A stretch of 64,000 nt of DNA from Alteromonas mediterranea DE (lineage in GTDB: Bacteria; Pseudomonadota; Gammaproteobacteria; Enterobacterales; Alteromonadaceae), in contig NC_011138.3 in the NCBI RefSeq assembly GCF_000020585.3, positions 391,001-455,000 on the forward strand, in the 5' to 3' direction. A model generated the notes under the pieces. That model saw only the letters and a list, made by a program, of their open reading frames with translations. It was not told where the DNA came from and ran no database searches. The translations under genes were made by a program, and so were the position numbers. Of this stretch, positions 12,436 to 21,489 are shown piece by piece. The first letter of the stretch is position 1. Every line of letters starts with the position of its first letter.

Positions 12436-12473
12436 AGCCTCAAGATCAAGAAAATTCTATTTTCGACAGGAAA

Positions 12474-12506
12474 ACGTTAACAAACAAAACTTAAGATACG
12501 CTTATG
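12474..12506 (-). promoter_or_regulatory. PmrA-box-like promoter of the lipid A modification operon
   Basis: Minus strand: CATAAG-N5-CTTAAG (12506 to 12490), then 10 bases (TTTTGTTTGT) and TAACGT as -10. The second half-site is a perfect YTTAAK and the first has one mismatch. Spacing and -10 match the eptA promoter at 9162-9194. Confidence 0.65.
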
Positions 12507-12566
12507 AAGAGTCATTTAATTGAAGTAATAATGTTTTAATCGCTCAGGAAGGAAGAAAGAGGTGGG

Positions 12567-13068
12567 TTAAGGAAAACACGCTATAGGAATGTGTTTCGAC
12601 CAGTTATCGTAGCACTTTTGCCACGGCCCTGGTTTGCACTTACGATCACCTTGTCTTGTTATTGCAAATATTTTGTCCTGAGTAACGCCTGCGGCCAAAT
12701 AAGCAGCAAAGTCAGTGCTTGAATCGCCAAATGCAGCAAAAAGTGTCCAGCCAGACTCCGTGTAACGCTTTAGAATATTTAGTTTAATGTTTTAAAGTTT
12801 TTTCGCTCAGCCGTAGCATTCGCTACCTGAATATTTCCGTCTGGGAAATGGTAACGGGATAAAAAAATGAAATGTTGCACTGGAAGTATATACTTCGCGC
12901 AGTCAGATAGATAACTCTGGAGCCGTTATCAGTGTATGCTTGAACAAGTTCAGACGCACTTTCTCTTTCAGAAAAAATGCAGGTGTTACTGAGCATCAGT
13001 GTTTCATCGGTGTCAAAAATAACAGCTTTGTCACTCTTACAATTTGGGGGCAGAAATTTCTGTAGAGG
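12567..13068 (-). pseudogene. Decayed HAD-superfamily phosphatase, lipin/LNS2-like
   Basis: No intact frame exists, but reading the minus strand across several frames gives HAD motif I (AVIFDTDETLMLSN, near 13010), a motif II of the lipin type (VIYLTAR, near 12910) and, in another frame, GWTLFAAFGDSSTDFAAYLAAG (near 12700) followed by KIFAITRQGDRKCKPGPW and a stop at 12567. YLTAR and FG-x-x-x-TD-x-AY are hallmarks of LNS2-type phosphatidate phosphatases. At least two frame breaks lie between 12780 and 12850. It sits between the lipid A operon and the two-component system, so a lost lipid phosphatase role is plausible. Confidence 0.6.
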
Positions 13069-13311
13069 TTATTGAGCACTCGCTAAGTAGCAGGGCTGAT
13101 AAGAATCGGTCTTCATCGTCAGTCACAAAACTGTTATTAATATGAACATAATAACGAGATAAATTAAGAGCTACTGAAGGAAATCAATCAGTTTATGCTA
13201 AAAGAACCACTTTTGCGTAGGTTAACTATAAGCACCAGTTCAATAGCTTCTTCAGTAAATCCTAAGGATGAGAAGGTATACTGAAATAACTTTAAAATTG
13301 ACGTTCAAATT

Positions 13312-14001
13312 ATGAGAATACTTCTGATAGAAGACTCCTTATCATTAAGGAACAGTTTGAGCTTAGGCTTAGAAAAGTTGGGGTACTCAGTCGATACTGC
13401 TGGCACTGGCTCTGAGGGATTGAGTATGGCGTTGCTTGGTAGCTACGAAATAATCATCCTTGATATGATGCTACCTGAGTTGGACGGTATGACTATTCTT
13501 AAAACGTTACGAAAAAGACATTTAGAAACAAAGGTTATCATCTTATCTGCGCGATCTGAGTCTGAAGACAAGGTAGCGGGGCTATTGGCAGGTGCTGACG
13601 ACTACCTTTCTAAGCCGTTCTCGTTTGACGAATTGACTGCTAGACTACTTAGCTTGATGAGGAGAGGTGCGGCAAATTGTCTCAATGACCAGGTTACTAT
13701 CAACAGTTTGACACTCAATATCCAGTTTAAAACGCTTTCATACAATAATGGCATTATCAACCTGACCCCGAATGAGTACAAAATTGTTGAATGTATTTTC
13801 CTCAATAGACACAAGATAGTTACCTCAGAAATGCTGAGTGAATTTATTTCTGGAAGCTATGACCATATCTCAAAAAATGCTATTGAAGCTCACCTTTCCT
13901 CAGCAAGGAAAAAAGTAAGAGAAAGCGGCGCGTCTCTACCCATTAAAAGTAAACGTGGTTTTGGTTACAGAGTTGTAGAAGCTAATGAAATCAATACGTA
14001 A
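13312..14001 (+). CDS. OmpR-family response regulator (PmrA/QseB-like)
   Basis: 229 residues: receiver domain with phospho-acceptor D51 (IIILDMMLPELDG) and K101 (LSKPF), then a winged-helix DNA-binding domain (NLTPNEYKIVE, KSKRGFGYRV). It overlaps the sensor kinase gene by 17 bases. Position beside the lipid A block and the YTTAAK-type repeats before two of those genes suggest that it activates them in the way PmrA does. A role in copper sensing cannot be excluded because copper genes lie on its other side. Confidence 0.9.
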   Translation: MRILLIEDSLSLRNSLSLGLEKLGYSVDTAGTGSEGLSMALLGSYEIIILDMMLPELDGMTILKTLRKRHLETKVIILSARSESEDKVAGLLAGADDYLSKPFSFDELTARLLSLMRRGAANCLNDQVTINSLTLNIQFKTLSYNNGIINLTPNEYKIVECIFLNRHKIVTSEMLSEFISGSYDHISKNAIEAHLSSARKKVRESGASLPIKSKRGFGYRVVEANEINT

Positions 14002-15424
14002 AACATTAACACGAAGACTTTCTATTATTATTTCACTGTTAGTCATTGCCGTTTTACTTGCAGCAGATATTGGCGTCGATTCCTGGATCGAACAAGAATT
14101 CAACCAGGCTATGAAGGCAAAAGTAGGTATGCTTCAGAGCTTGGTAAATGAAGATGTCGAGGGTGTGGAGTTCGAATTTGCAGGTGAGTATTTGCCTGAG
14201 TTTGAAGGGACATCTTCCCCCGAGTATTTTCAACTTTGGTACAAAGACTCAACGTTTGAAAAATCAGATACTCTGGCGCTTTATACCATCAATGAATTGC
14301 CTTACAGCAGCATTGGCCTGGATGAATATTCTTTCCAGGATATTACTCTGCCCGATGGCCGTACGGGTCGGGTAATTTACACTCGATATATACCTCAGAT
14401 TGATTCTGAAGACAGAGCTGGATTTTATCGCGTCATGGATAAGGGTAACGATACTCGCCCGTCAATGGTTATCGCGTACGCAACATCTACAGAATTGTTA
14501 AATTTCACGTTGTGGTTTATCGATGGTGCTTTTCTATTTGCATTAATTATCGTGCCGCTAGTTGTTCGATTTACAGTGCGTAACACTGTGGCTTATGCTC
14601 TGGCACCCTTGGATGCCTTAAATGCCAAGATAAAAGGACTACGATTTACCACTAGGCAAAAACACGAAGCTTTTCAAAATAATGTCGAGGAATTGGAACC
14701 CATTACCCAAAGTTTGAATCACTTTATTGAAGATAATTATTCGCTTTACCTGCGTGAGAAGAGGTTGACTTCGGATATCGCACACGAGCTAAAAACACCA
14801 GTCTCTGAATTAATAAATATGACTGAAGTAGCAATTAAGTTTCCAGGAGAAATAAGATTAGAAAAAGATTTTAAGCCACGTGTTTTGCAAATAGGCACAA
14901 GAATGAAAAATATTATTTCTGGCCTTATGTTAATCCAAAAATATAGTTTTAAGACCCTAGAGCTAACTGATGAGATAGATATCCACAAATTAGTAACTCA
15001 ACTTATTCAGATAAAAGAAGCAAGAAATGTTAAGGTAGAGATTAGCTCCAATTTTCAGTCAAGCGTCAAGAGCAATCGCGTTGCAGTAGAATCGATAATA
15101 AGTAATCTGATAGATAACGCTATAGAACACGGAAAAACTGATACAGAAATACTTGTGAACTTAGGTGTAAATAGTTCTAGTAATGTTTACCTCAGAGTGA
15201 CAAATAAGGTGGGGACAGAGGTTAATGAGGATGATCTAAAGCATATGTTTGAACCGCTTTGGCAAAAAGATGCTTCTAGAACATCTGAAGATAACTTTGG
15301 GCTAGGTCTTTCTATAGTAGATGCATTGTGCGACGCTGTATGTGCAGAAGTTTCTGTAACCAAAACTGCCGAAGAAGACATATCGTTTTTGTTGACTTTT
15401 AAAAATGAAACTATTGGTCCGTAA
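13985..15424 (+). CDS. Sensor histidine kinase partner of the adjacent response regulator
   Basis: 479 residues. TM1 at about 12-30, a periplasmic sensor domain of about 145 residues rich in acidic residues (VNEDVEGVEFEF, EFEG), TM2 at about 178-196, then linker, HisKA with H267 (SDIAHELKTPV) and HATPase_c (N-box NLIDNAIEHG, then FGLGLSIVDALC). Acidic periplasmic sensors can bind cationic metals or peptides, as in PmrB/PhoQ. The gene is coupled to the regulator by a 17-base overlap. Confidence 0.9.
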   Translation: MKSIRKTLTRRLSIIISLLVIAVLLAADIGVDSWIEQEFNQAMKAKVGMLQSLVNEDVEGVEFEFAGEYLPEFEGTSSPEYFQLWYKDSTFEKSDTLALYTINELPYSSIGLDEYSFQDITLPDGRTGRVIYTRYIPQIDSEDRAGFYRVMDKGNDTRPSMVIAYATSTELLNFTLWFIDGAFLFALIIVPLVVRFTVRNTVAYALAPLDALNAKIKGLRFTTRQKHEAFQNNVEELEPITQSLNHFIEDNYSLYLREKRLTSDIAHELKTPVSELINMTEVAIKFPGEIRLEKDFKPRVLQIGTRMKNIISGLMLIQKYSFKTLELTDEIDIHKLVTQLIQIKEARNVKVEISSNFQSSVKSNRVAVESIISNLIDNAIEHGKTDTEILVNLGVNSSSNVYLRVTNKVGTEVNEDDLKHMFEPLWQKDASRTSEDNFGLGLSIVDALCDAVCAEVSVTKTAEEDISFLLTFKNETIGP

Positions 15425-16552
15425 TCTTTGGCAGGCTTAAGTTACTGTAACCTTAGCCTTAATATCACTCCTGAAAAGAGAGACTGCGACTTAGCAAGAG
15501 AATAAAAATAGGGTAATGAAACGTAACCTAGCTTTCGAATTTGGTATGTAGTAGAGATCAAAAAAGTTTTCGGCCACCTGTTCCTTGTCACGGATAATTG
15601 CTGCTGGAACAAGTCAATGCTTCCATTCAACTCATTGGGCGTACAACGATAAAATGACTTTACGATTTTTTTGCAGAGTTCTATCAAGAAACTGTTGAAA
15701 AACACTTGCTGACAATAGGTTATCCTAATATAGATTAACGTTACCTGTCTCAATGAATGTCCCGAGATCGATGAAATAATTAGAAACAGCATAAAAATGT
15801 TATTCAATTGATACTAGGGAAGATCCGAATAAGTTCCTAACGTGAGATCATGACTGCATGTTAAGTTACATTTTCTACTGCTCGTGAGCCAACAGTTAAT
15901 TATTGCCAGTAGTCAGCTAAAGCAAGCGCTGATAGCCCTATAAAGAGGTTTTCCTATCACGGATAGACAACTTATTACCGTGCTCACAATTGATAGAAGT
16001 GATTGAACTTTTTTATCCTAAAGCTGATATTAATCGCCTTATTCATATGCAGAAAAATAAGTGAAACAGAGAGTATCTATAACCGCGGGGCGAAAGTCAC
16101 TTATCGACCAGCGCTTGAGTGGCGCTTGAGTGGCGCTTAAGTTGAAATCGCTGAAGTGAGTTTGTGCCTCAACGATTTAAACAGAATATCTGATTTCTCT
16201 TTCAAGTTACCGGTGAATTTATATTTATCGGGTGTGTTTATTTATATAGCTCCTCAAGCCTCCTCAATTTTCTAGTATTTCTGGTTAGCCCCCGTTATAA
16301 CGTTAATGGAACTGGACAAAAGGAAAGTATTGTGGCGGCTACTTAAAGCGTTCAAGTTCTACCGCAGTATCTGAATTATAGAGTTAGAGACGCGCCCAAA
16401 AATTTGCATGGTTGTAGGCAATCTCCCTCATCATGACTATTTCCTAAATTCTGCCGATGAACGGGCTATTCTAATTACAAATCAGCCTCAACTGTTTACC
16501 AATTCGCGAAAATCCATTATTCTCCATATTGGTTATGTTTAATGCTTAAGAA
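15425..16552. other. 1.1-kb stretch without a supportable gene
   Basis: An imperfect inverted repeat at about 15434-15457 (GGCTTAAGTTAC... paired 10 of 12) just after the kinase stop may act as a weak terminator. A 121-codon frame on the minus strand (15442-15807) has no ribosome site and no recognisable motif. An 11-bp near-tandem repeat lies at 16111-16143. Otherwise nothing recognisable; probably decayed spacer within the island. Confidence 0.5.
16111..16143. repeat. Three near-tandem copies of an 11-bp unit
   Basis: GCGCTTGAGTG, GCGCTTGAGTG, then GCGCTTAAGTT: two exact copies and a diverged third, in non-coding sequence. Confidence 0.7.
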
Positions 16553-16936
16553 ATGTTTAAATTCATATCAAAACTAATATTAGTGTTTACAGTGCTATCT
16601 GCCCTCGTCGGGCAAGCGATGGCTGTAGATACTATGAGTTTTGAAATGGATATTGATAACAAACATTACAATAGTAATTCTGAATCGAATTGCTCTACGA
16701 ACATGAGCCATGGTATGAGAGTAGATTCTATAAGTTCCGAAAACGCTAGTATTAAAGATTGTTGCAACACTTCGGAATGCACATGCCCACCAGGTGGTTG
16801 TACTCATGCTCCCGTCCTTATAGCTTCCATGATGATTGTTCAACACCCAGTGGTGCCGGACGCTTCATTTGGCTTGTTCTTCCAACAGCCAGTTTCAGTA
16901 ACTTCCTCACTTTTTCGCCCACCGATATTTGCCTAA
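16553..16936 (+). CDS. Small secreted Cys-rich protein with FRPPI tail (copy 1 of 3)
   Basis: 127 residues. Signal peptide to about residue 24 (VGQAMA-VD). The mature part is Met/His/Asn-rich, then a cysteine cluster DCCNTSECTCPPGGC, a hydrophobic stretch and a C-terminal SLFRPPIFA. Two other proteins in this window (21079-21489 and 31553-31942) share the same plan: signal peptide, His/Ser-rich region, Cys cluster with CC, and a terminal F[R/H]PPI. All three lie at the edge of a copper gene block, so periplasmic copper binding is likely (inference). It begins the copG-copC-copD block. Confidence 0.7.
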   Translation: MFKFISKLILVFTVLSALVGQAMAVDTMSFEMDIDNKHYNSNSESNCSTNMSHGMRVDSISSENASIKDCCNTSECTCPPGGCTHAPVLIASMMIVQHPVVPDASFGLFFQQPVSVTSSLFRPPIFA

Positions 16937-17040
16937 CACAGGGTCAGTGCGTCCAAATTTCACGCACAATTTGTTTTAGTTCCTGTTTATTATCTAGGTG
17001 CTAGCGTACCTATATGTGCCAGCTTTGTCTGGAGGCAAAA

Positions 17041-17532
17041 ATGTTAAAAAAAATCATCTATCAAGCTGCGGTATTACTGCTAATTCTACCTAGTATTGCC
17101 ATGGCAAATATCCACCATGGCGCAAACGACGTCTTCGAATTATTAGTTTATAAATCACCATCGTGTGGATGCTGCAAAAAATGGATAACCCATTTAGAAA
17201 ACCAAGGATTTCAACTACGTACAAAGGACTTTCATAACTTGAGCGACATCAAGAACGAATACGGAATTTCGCCAAATCTTCGCTCTTGCCATACCGCTGT
17301 TACAGAAAATGGCTTTGTATTTGAAGGCCATGTCCCTTCTAAGTTTATAAAACGATTCTTGTTAGAAGAACATCCAAAGGCTATCGGGTTATCTGTTCCA
17401 GCTATGCCAGTAGGTTCACCCGGAATGGAAGTAGCAGAGCAGTTTATGCCTTATACCGTTTTCATTATATATCAAGATGGGAGCTACGAACCTTACGCGA
17501 AAGTAGAAAGCTACGAAAGTCAATTCGATTGA
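17041..17532 (+). CDS. DUF411 (CopG-like) periplasmic copper protein
   Basis: 163 residues. Start chosen at ATG 17041 because GGAGG lies 5 bases before it; an in-frame ATG at 17014 lacks such a site. Signal peptide to about A22. The DUF411 core is complete: KSPSCGCCKKW (C42, C44, C45), RSCHTAV (C83, H84), EGHVP, and the long VPAMPVGSPGME loop. The family (CopG) binds copper through the Cys cluster in the periplasm. It lies between the Cys-rich protein and CopC. Confidence 0.9.
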   Translation: MLKKIIYQAAVLLLILPSIAMANIHHGANDVFELLVYKSPSCGCCKKWITHLENQGFQLRTKDFHNLSDIKNEYGISPNLRSCHTAVTENGFVFEGHVPSKFIKRFLLEEHPKAIGLSVPAMPVGSPGMEVAEQFMPYTVFIIYQDGSYEPYAKVESYESQFD

Positions 17533-17612
17533 AGTCAAAGTTAAACAAATAAATGCGCACTTTTGACAATCAAAGCAATTTTAATTTTTAAAAACCAAAG
17601 ATAGAGGTAATC

Positions 17613-17966
17613 ATGAAAGCACTTGTTAAATCATTTGCAATATTTAGTGTACTGCTAAGCAGCGTGGCATTAGCACATGAGGCTATAGAAATTAAATCTA
17701 GCACACCAAGCAAAAATGCAATGCTGATGGAGGCCCCAATGGAACTATCAGTCAGCTTTACCAAGGGAGTTAGATTAATAAAAGTAGTTTTAAAAGATAG
17801 TGAAGGTGCAAAAGTTGATTTTGGCTTTGAACCTCCGAAAGAGGTTGCAACGGATTATTCTTGGACCTTACCTAAATTACGTCCAGGTTCATACAATGTT
17901 GAGTTCATCATGCTTGGCTCCGATGGGCACAAGATGAAAGATAGTTTTGGATTTATGGTGCACTAA
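17613..17966 (+). CDS. copC: CopC-type periplasmic copper-binding protein
   Basis: 117 residues. Signal peptide ends at A21, making His22 the first mature residue, as in the Cu(II) site of CopC. The other expected ligands are D104 and H106 (GSDGHKMKD). The beta-barrel core PMELSVSFTKGV ... PGSYNVEF is typical. It lacks the Met-rich Cu(I) loop found in some members, so Cu(II) binding alone is likely. It is 15 bases upstream of the CopD gene. Confidence 0.88.
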   Translation: MKALVKSFAIFSVLLSSVALAHEAIEIKSSTPSKNAMLMEAPMELSVSFTKGVRLIKVVLKDSEGAKVDFGFEPPKEVATDYSWTLPKLRPGSYNVEFIMLGSDGHKMKDSFGFMVH

Positions 17967-17981
17967 AAAGGGGATTCAGCT

Positions 17982-18875
17982 GTGGAAATGTATATCTGGA
18001 ACACTGTAATTGTAGTGTCAAAGCTAATGTTTTATTTAGGTTTCGCGGCCACAGCTGGATATACATTTTTCTGGCGAGATATTAACGATAATAGCACAAA
18101 TTATACAACGCCATCTTATAGCGCTGTATGGGTAAAGGTTTGTGTCTTTGTTGCGTTTATTTCTAATGCAGTGTGGTTTATCGCGAACACTGGAGCGATG
18201 GTAGAAGAGGGAATTCAAGGCGCACTTGACCCCTTTATGCTTAAGATAATGTTGAGTTCTCCTATCGGTGAAGTCACCTTGTATCGTGCGGGGGGGTTAG
18301 CCGTAGCTTTAATAACTATCTACTTATTGAAATTTAAACCTCTTAAACCTTTCCTAAGGTTAAAGTCTTGCTTACTTGTGCTGTGTCTATTCACTCTCTC
18401 GTACACATTTACTTTAACCGGCCACGTTTCTGAATTAGGAAGTATTGCTCGAATACTACTTATGGTTCACGTATTTGTTATGGCTTGGTGGTTTGGTGCA
18501 TTGATTCCGTTAAAGCTCTCCTGCCATTACCAGAGCTACGAAAAGCTTTATAAATTAATGGATAGGTTTGGTACGCAGGCGGCCGTATTGGTTACCTTAT
18601 TATTATCTGCAGGCATTTGGCTAGCTATTCAATTGGTAGGTAGTTTTGAAGGGTTATTTAGCTCCATATATGGGCAAACTCTTCTTGTTAAAATGTTCCT
18701 TGTAACTAGCATTCTAGCTATTGCTATACGGCACAAACTGAAATTAGTCCCAAAACTTAAAAGTGGCTCGGGAAGCGAAGCACTCTCAAAATCCATTTCA
18801 TTAGAGTTAACAATAGCAGTTGCTATTTTAATCATTACTTCTGGGCTTACGAGTATTGTAGGTCCCGAAAGATAA
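17982..18875 (+). CDS. copD: CopD family copper resistance/uptake membrane protein
   Basis: 297 residues with about eight membrane helices. Conserved CopD features: TGHVSELGSIARILLMVHVFVMAWWFGALIPL, with His residues in helices suited to metal relay. CopD is believed to pass copper from CopC across the inner membrane. Directly follows copC; the next gene begins 20 bases after its end. Confidence 0.88.
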   Translation: MEMYIWNTVIVVSKLMFYLGFAATAGYTFFWRDINDNSTNYTTPSYSAVWVKVCVFVAFISNAVWFIANTGAMVEEGIQGALDPFMLKIMLSSPIGEVTLYRAGGLAVALITIYLLKFKPLKPFLRLKSCLLVLCLFTLSYTFTLTGHVSELGSIARILLMVHVFVMAWWFGALIPLKLSCHYQSYEKLYKLMDRFGTQAAVLVTLLLSAGIWLAIQLVGSFEGLFSSIYGQTLLVKMFLVTSILAIAIRHKLKLVPKLKSGSGSEALSKSISLELTIAVAILIITSGLTSIVGPER

Positions 18876-18895
18876 AACTTAGAAGAGAAATTCAA

Positions 18896-19366
18896 ATGAA
18901 AATTAAATTATTAGTCTTACTATTTATCATGCCCGTAATCATGAGTTTTGCTGCTAGTGCCCATGAAAAAGAACATCATGAGAAAGGTATGTTTAGTGGG
19001 TTAGATACGCCTGCAGCTAAAATAGTTATTGCATTCCATCACGCGCTTAATACGGGAGACAAAATCACTGCGAAGAGCCTACTGGCGGATGATGTGACTA
19101 TTTATGAAGGAGGCGGAGTTGAGAGGAGCGCAGATGAATATGCTCAACATCATATGAATTCAGATATGGAATATCTATCGTCAGTGACAAATAAAGCGTT
19201 GGAGCATCAAGTCAAAGTTCTGGGCAACACAGCAATCTCCGCATCGCGGTTTCTGGTCAATGGGATGTTTAAGGGGGAAGAGAGAGACTACCAAAGTATG
19301 GAAACAATTGTCTTAATCAACACCGAAGGAGAGTGGAAAATCAAACATATTCATTGGTCAAATTGA
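18896..19366 (+). CDS. Secreted NTF2-like (SnoaL/DUF4440-type) protein
   Basis: 156 residues with a signal peptide (to about A22, SAHEKEHHEKG) and an NTF2-like fold: IVIAFHHALNTGDKITAKSLLADDVTIYEGG at the N-terminal cone, and EGEWKIKHIHWS at the end. A His-rich start of the mature protein (HEKEHHEKG) could bind metal. Function unknown. A frameshifted relative follows at 19394. Confidence 0.8.
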   Translation: MKIKLLVLLFIMPVIMSFAASAHEKEHHEKGMFSGLDTPAAKIVIAFHHALNTGDKITAKSLLADDVTIYEGGGVERSADEYAQHHMNSDMEYLSSVTNKALEHQVKVLGNTAISASRFLVNGMFKGEERDYQSMETIVLINTEGEWKIKHIHWSN

Positions 19367-19393
19367 TTCGATTAACTACCCGAGAGAGCTCGT

Positions 19394-19865
19394 ATGAAAA
19401 AATTTTTAATCATAATCATTTCGTCTTTGTTATCTTTTTTTCACTTTCGCTCATGATAACAATGCAACTGATAAAGATCAGATAAAAGACATTATAAAGC
19501 AAATTGAATATGGCTGGGAGAATGGAGACGGTGCCCCCTTTAAAAAGCACTTTTTCGACTTTAAAGGCGCAAGATACTTTGAATCTGGCGGACAGAATGT
19601 AGGGTTAAGTGACTTGATAGAGCATCATGTTGAACCAGAAAAGGATGCCTTAGTTTTCTTAAGTTTAGATTTTTCTAACATTCAAACTCATGTAGAAGAT
19701 GATTTTGCTTGGACACTCGTTGATACAACCGTTCAAGGAGAGGTTAGGAAGTCTGGAAAAACTTTCAACAAAACGGGGTTTCAAACCTTTCTTTTTAAAA
19801 AAGTTAACGGTGAGTGGCTGGTAGTTCACACGCATTCCTCTAGTAGAAATCGTGCAAAAGACTAG
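19394..19865 (+). pseudogene. Second NTF2-like secreted protein, frameshifted in the signal peptide
   Basis: ATG at 19394 follows GAGAG and encodes MKKFLIIIISSLLSFF, then a T7 run (19435-19441) puts the frame out and it stops at once. Removing one T gives LSFFTFAHDNNATDKDQ, a normal signal-peptide end, and a frame that continues to 19865 (GWENGDGAPFKKHFFDF ... VNGEWLVVHTHSSS), an NTF2-like domain. It may be a real inactivating or slippage mutation, or a homopolymer sequencing error. Probable tandem relative of the gene upstream. Confidence 0.75.
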
Positions 19866-20123
19866 CGAAATAAATGTATTGAAAGCTACTTTGGTAATAT
19901 CAACGGTAGCTTTCCAGTTTGCTCAAGATCAGAACCATCTCGGCTATCCTATTGCCAAAATGCCTTACACTTCATATTGGCACGAACTAAGCTTCCCGCC
20001 AGCCAATGAACCCTTATTATTCGTTTTTGCACAGATTTTTAATCAACATCGAATCCTTAAACACTTGTCCTCCCAACCTACATTTTGTTCCACATACGCT
20101 ATTCTCAAAAGGTGCAGAGAAAT

Positions 20124-20960
20124 ATGAAAATCGTTTATTTTGGAAACGACTTATTCTCGAATTGTTTGTCACTTCTAATTAAAAATAGATTGAACATTGA
20201 ACGCGTTTTTATAAACGATGTTCAGGAAAATGCGAGCTTCATCAAACGAATTTGTCGTAAATACAATATTGTTTATTCCACTGAAAAACCAAGTATCGTG
20301 ACTCTTAAAGGATATTTAAATGACGAACAGACAGTCTTTGTTGTAGCCGATTACGGATACAAAGTACCCACAAACGAAATAAAATATGCGATTAATATCC
20401 ACCCATCTTTACTACCCAAAAGTAGAGGCCCAACCCCACTCACCTACATTATCGACAACCCTGAGAACGCGGGTGTTAGCATTCATAAACTCACTGAGAA
20501 ACTTGATGCAGGTAGCATCCTAATCCAAGAGAAATTTGAGGTCGAAAACAATGAAACGATTTCATCATTGATGGTCAAGTCTCAGTTACTCGCAGAAACT
20601 CTGTTAGAAGAATTACTTAATAACTTTAATGAGCTTTATAATAACGCCACACCTCAATTGGAAAAGCTAGCGTCATTCCAAAGTCTACCTCCAGTAAAAA
20701 GAAGGTTTGTAAATTGGGATCAAAACACCGCTCAATTTAGTCATGCCCTTCGACAGTATGGGCACTTTGGGATTCTTATTTCGTTAGATAACGCGTTATA
20801 TATCGCAAATGATGTCGAAGTCACAACTTTCAGTCACGATTTCACGTGCGGTAGCATAATCTTTGAGGATGCACTGATTAAAAGCATTGCTATAAATGAT
20901 GGCTATGTTGTACTTTCTAAGCGTAGTTTAAGGCTATATGAATCAAGAGTACTAAACTAG
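20124..20960 (+). CDS. Formyltransferase-fold protein (Fmt-like), role unknown
   Basis: 278 residues; start ATG 20124 has GCAGAG upstream. The formyl_trans_N core is clear: NIHPSLLPKSRGPTPLTYII with the catalytic N91 and H93, and D128 in KLDAGSILIQE. A C-terminal Fmt_C-like domain follows. Housekeeping Fmt is about 315 residues and is normally next to def, so this is a specialised relative. Formyltransferase folds act on amino groups of tRNA-Met, UDP-sugars or peptides. Its place between copper genes gives no obvious substrate. The gene ends in a possible terminator at 20982. Confidence 0.8.
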   Translation: MKIVYFGNDLFSNCLSLLIKNRLNIERVFINDVQENASFIKRICRKYNIVYSTEKPSIVTLKGYLNDEQTVFVVADYGYKVPTNEIKYAINIHPSLLPKSRGPTPLTYIIDNPENAGVSIHKLTEKLDAGSILIQEKFEVENNETISSLMVKSQLLAETLLEELLNNFNELYNNATPQLEKLASFQSLPPVKRRFVNWDQNTAQFSHALRQYGHFGILISLDNALYIANDVEVTTFSHDFTCGSIIFEDALIKSIAINDGYVVLSKRSLRLYESRVLN

Positions 20961-20981
20961 TTGATTACGGCTTTAATGTTT

Positions 20982-21003
20982 AAAGGTGCTAAGCACTTTT
21001 TTG
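20982..21003 (+). terminator. Possible Rho-independent terminator
   Basis: AAAGGTGCT/AGCACTTT stem with one bulged G and a T6 tract directly behind, 22 bases after the formyltransferase stop. Confidence 0.5.
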
Positions 21004-21078
21004 TGTTGTGTTGATCTACGTCAAAGTAAGAATAACGGAATACCGCTACTATTCCCTTACTCACTGATGGAGTTTATT

Positions 21079-21489
21079 GTGTCAGGCATTTATAAGTGGT
21101 TTAAATTAGTACTAATAGCTGCGCTGCTTTCACAGCACGGCTTTGCTATGACGAACCCAATTAAATGTGATGGTCACGACACATCAGAATCTCATATGTC
21201 CTCAAATGATTCCTTATCAAGCGTAGAACATACTACTTTAAATAATCACACACTTCATTCAGAAAAGAACCAGGATGTACAGCACTGCGAAGGAAATGAT
21301 CAATCGATATGCGCGTGCTGTATAGGTGCTTACTGTGCAACTTCTTTAACCCAATTTTGTATACTTTCAAATATTGAAATTCTGATAAGTGAAAACATTA
21401 AGCAAAGCTCATTTTCAGATATAAATATTACCCCTTTAATTGGTATACACTCTCCTCCCTTCCACCCTCCGATTAAGAGCTACACATAA
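21079..21489 (+). CDS. Small secreted Cys/His-rich protein with FHPPI tail (copy 2 of 3)
   Basis: 136 residues from GTG 21079, chosen because GGAG lies 6 bases upstream; ATG 21067 is the alternative. Signal peptide ends at about GFA-MTNPIKC. The mature part is Ser/His-rich (HDTSESHMSS, HTTLNNHTLH), then CACCIGAYC and a terminal SPPFHPPIKSYT. Same layout as the proteins at 16553 and 31553. Likely a periplasmic copper-binding protein (inference). It lies upstream of the MerR/P1B-ATPase block. Confidence 0.65.
   Translation: MSGIYKWFKLVLIAALLSQHGFAMTNPIKCDGHDTSESHMSSNDSLSSVEHTTLNNHTLHSEKNQDVQHCEGNDQSICACCIGAYCATSLTQFCILSNIEILISENIKQSSFSDINITPLIGIHSPPFHPPIKSYT

Noticed and set aside
13200..13311. 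PmrA-like box upstream of the response regulator
   Set aside because: I looked for YTTAAK-N5-YTTAAK there and found none; autoregulation is not supported by this motif.
15442..15807. 121-codon minus-strand frame after the sensor kinase
   Set aside because: No ribosome site, no family motif, composition like the surrounding non-coding DNA.
19852..20127. 91-codon plus-strand frame before the formyltransferase
   Set aside because: Overlaps the end of the NTF2-like gene and has no plausible start or domain.
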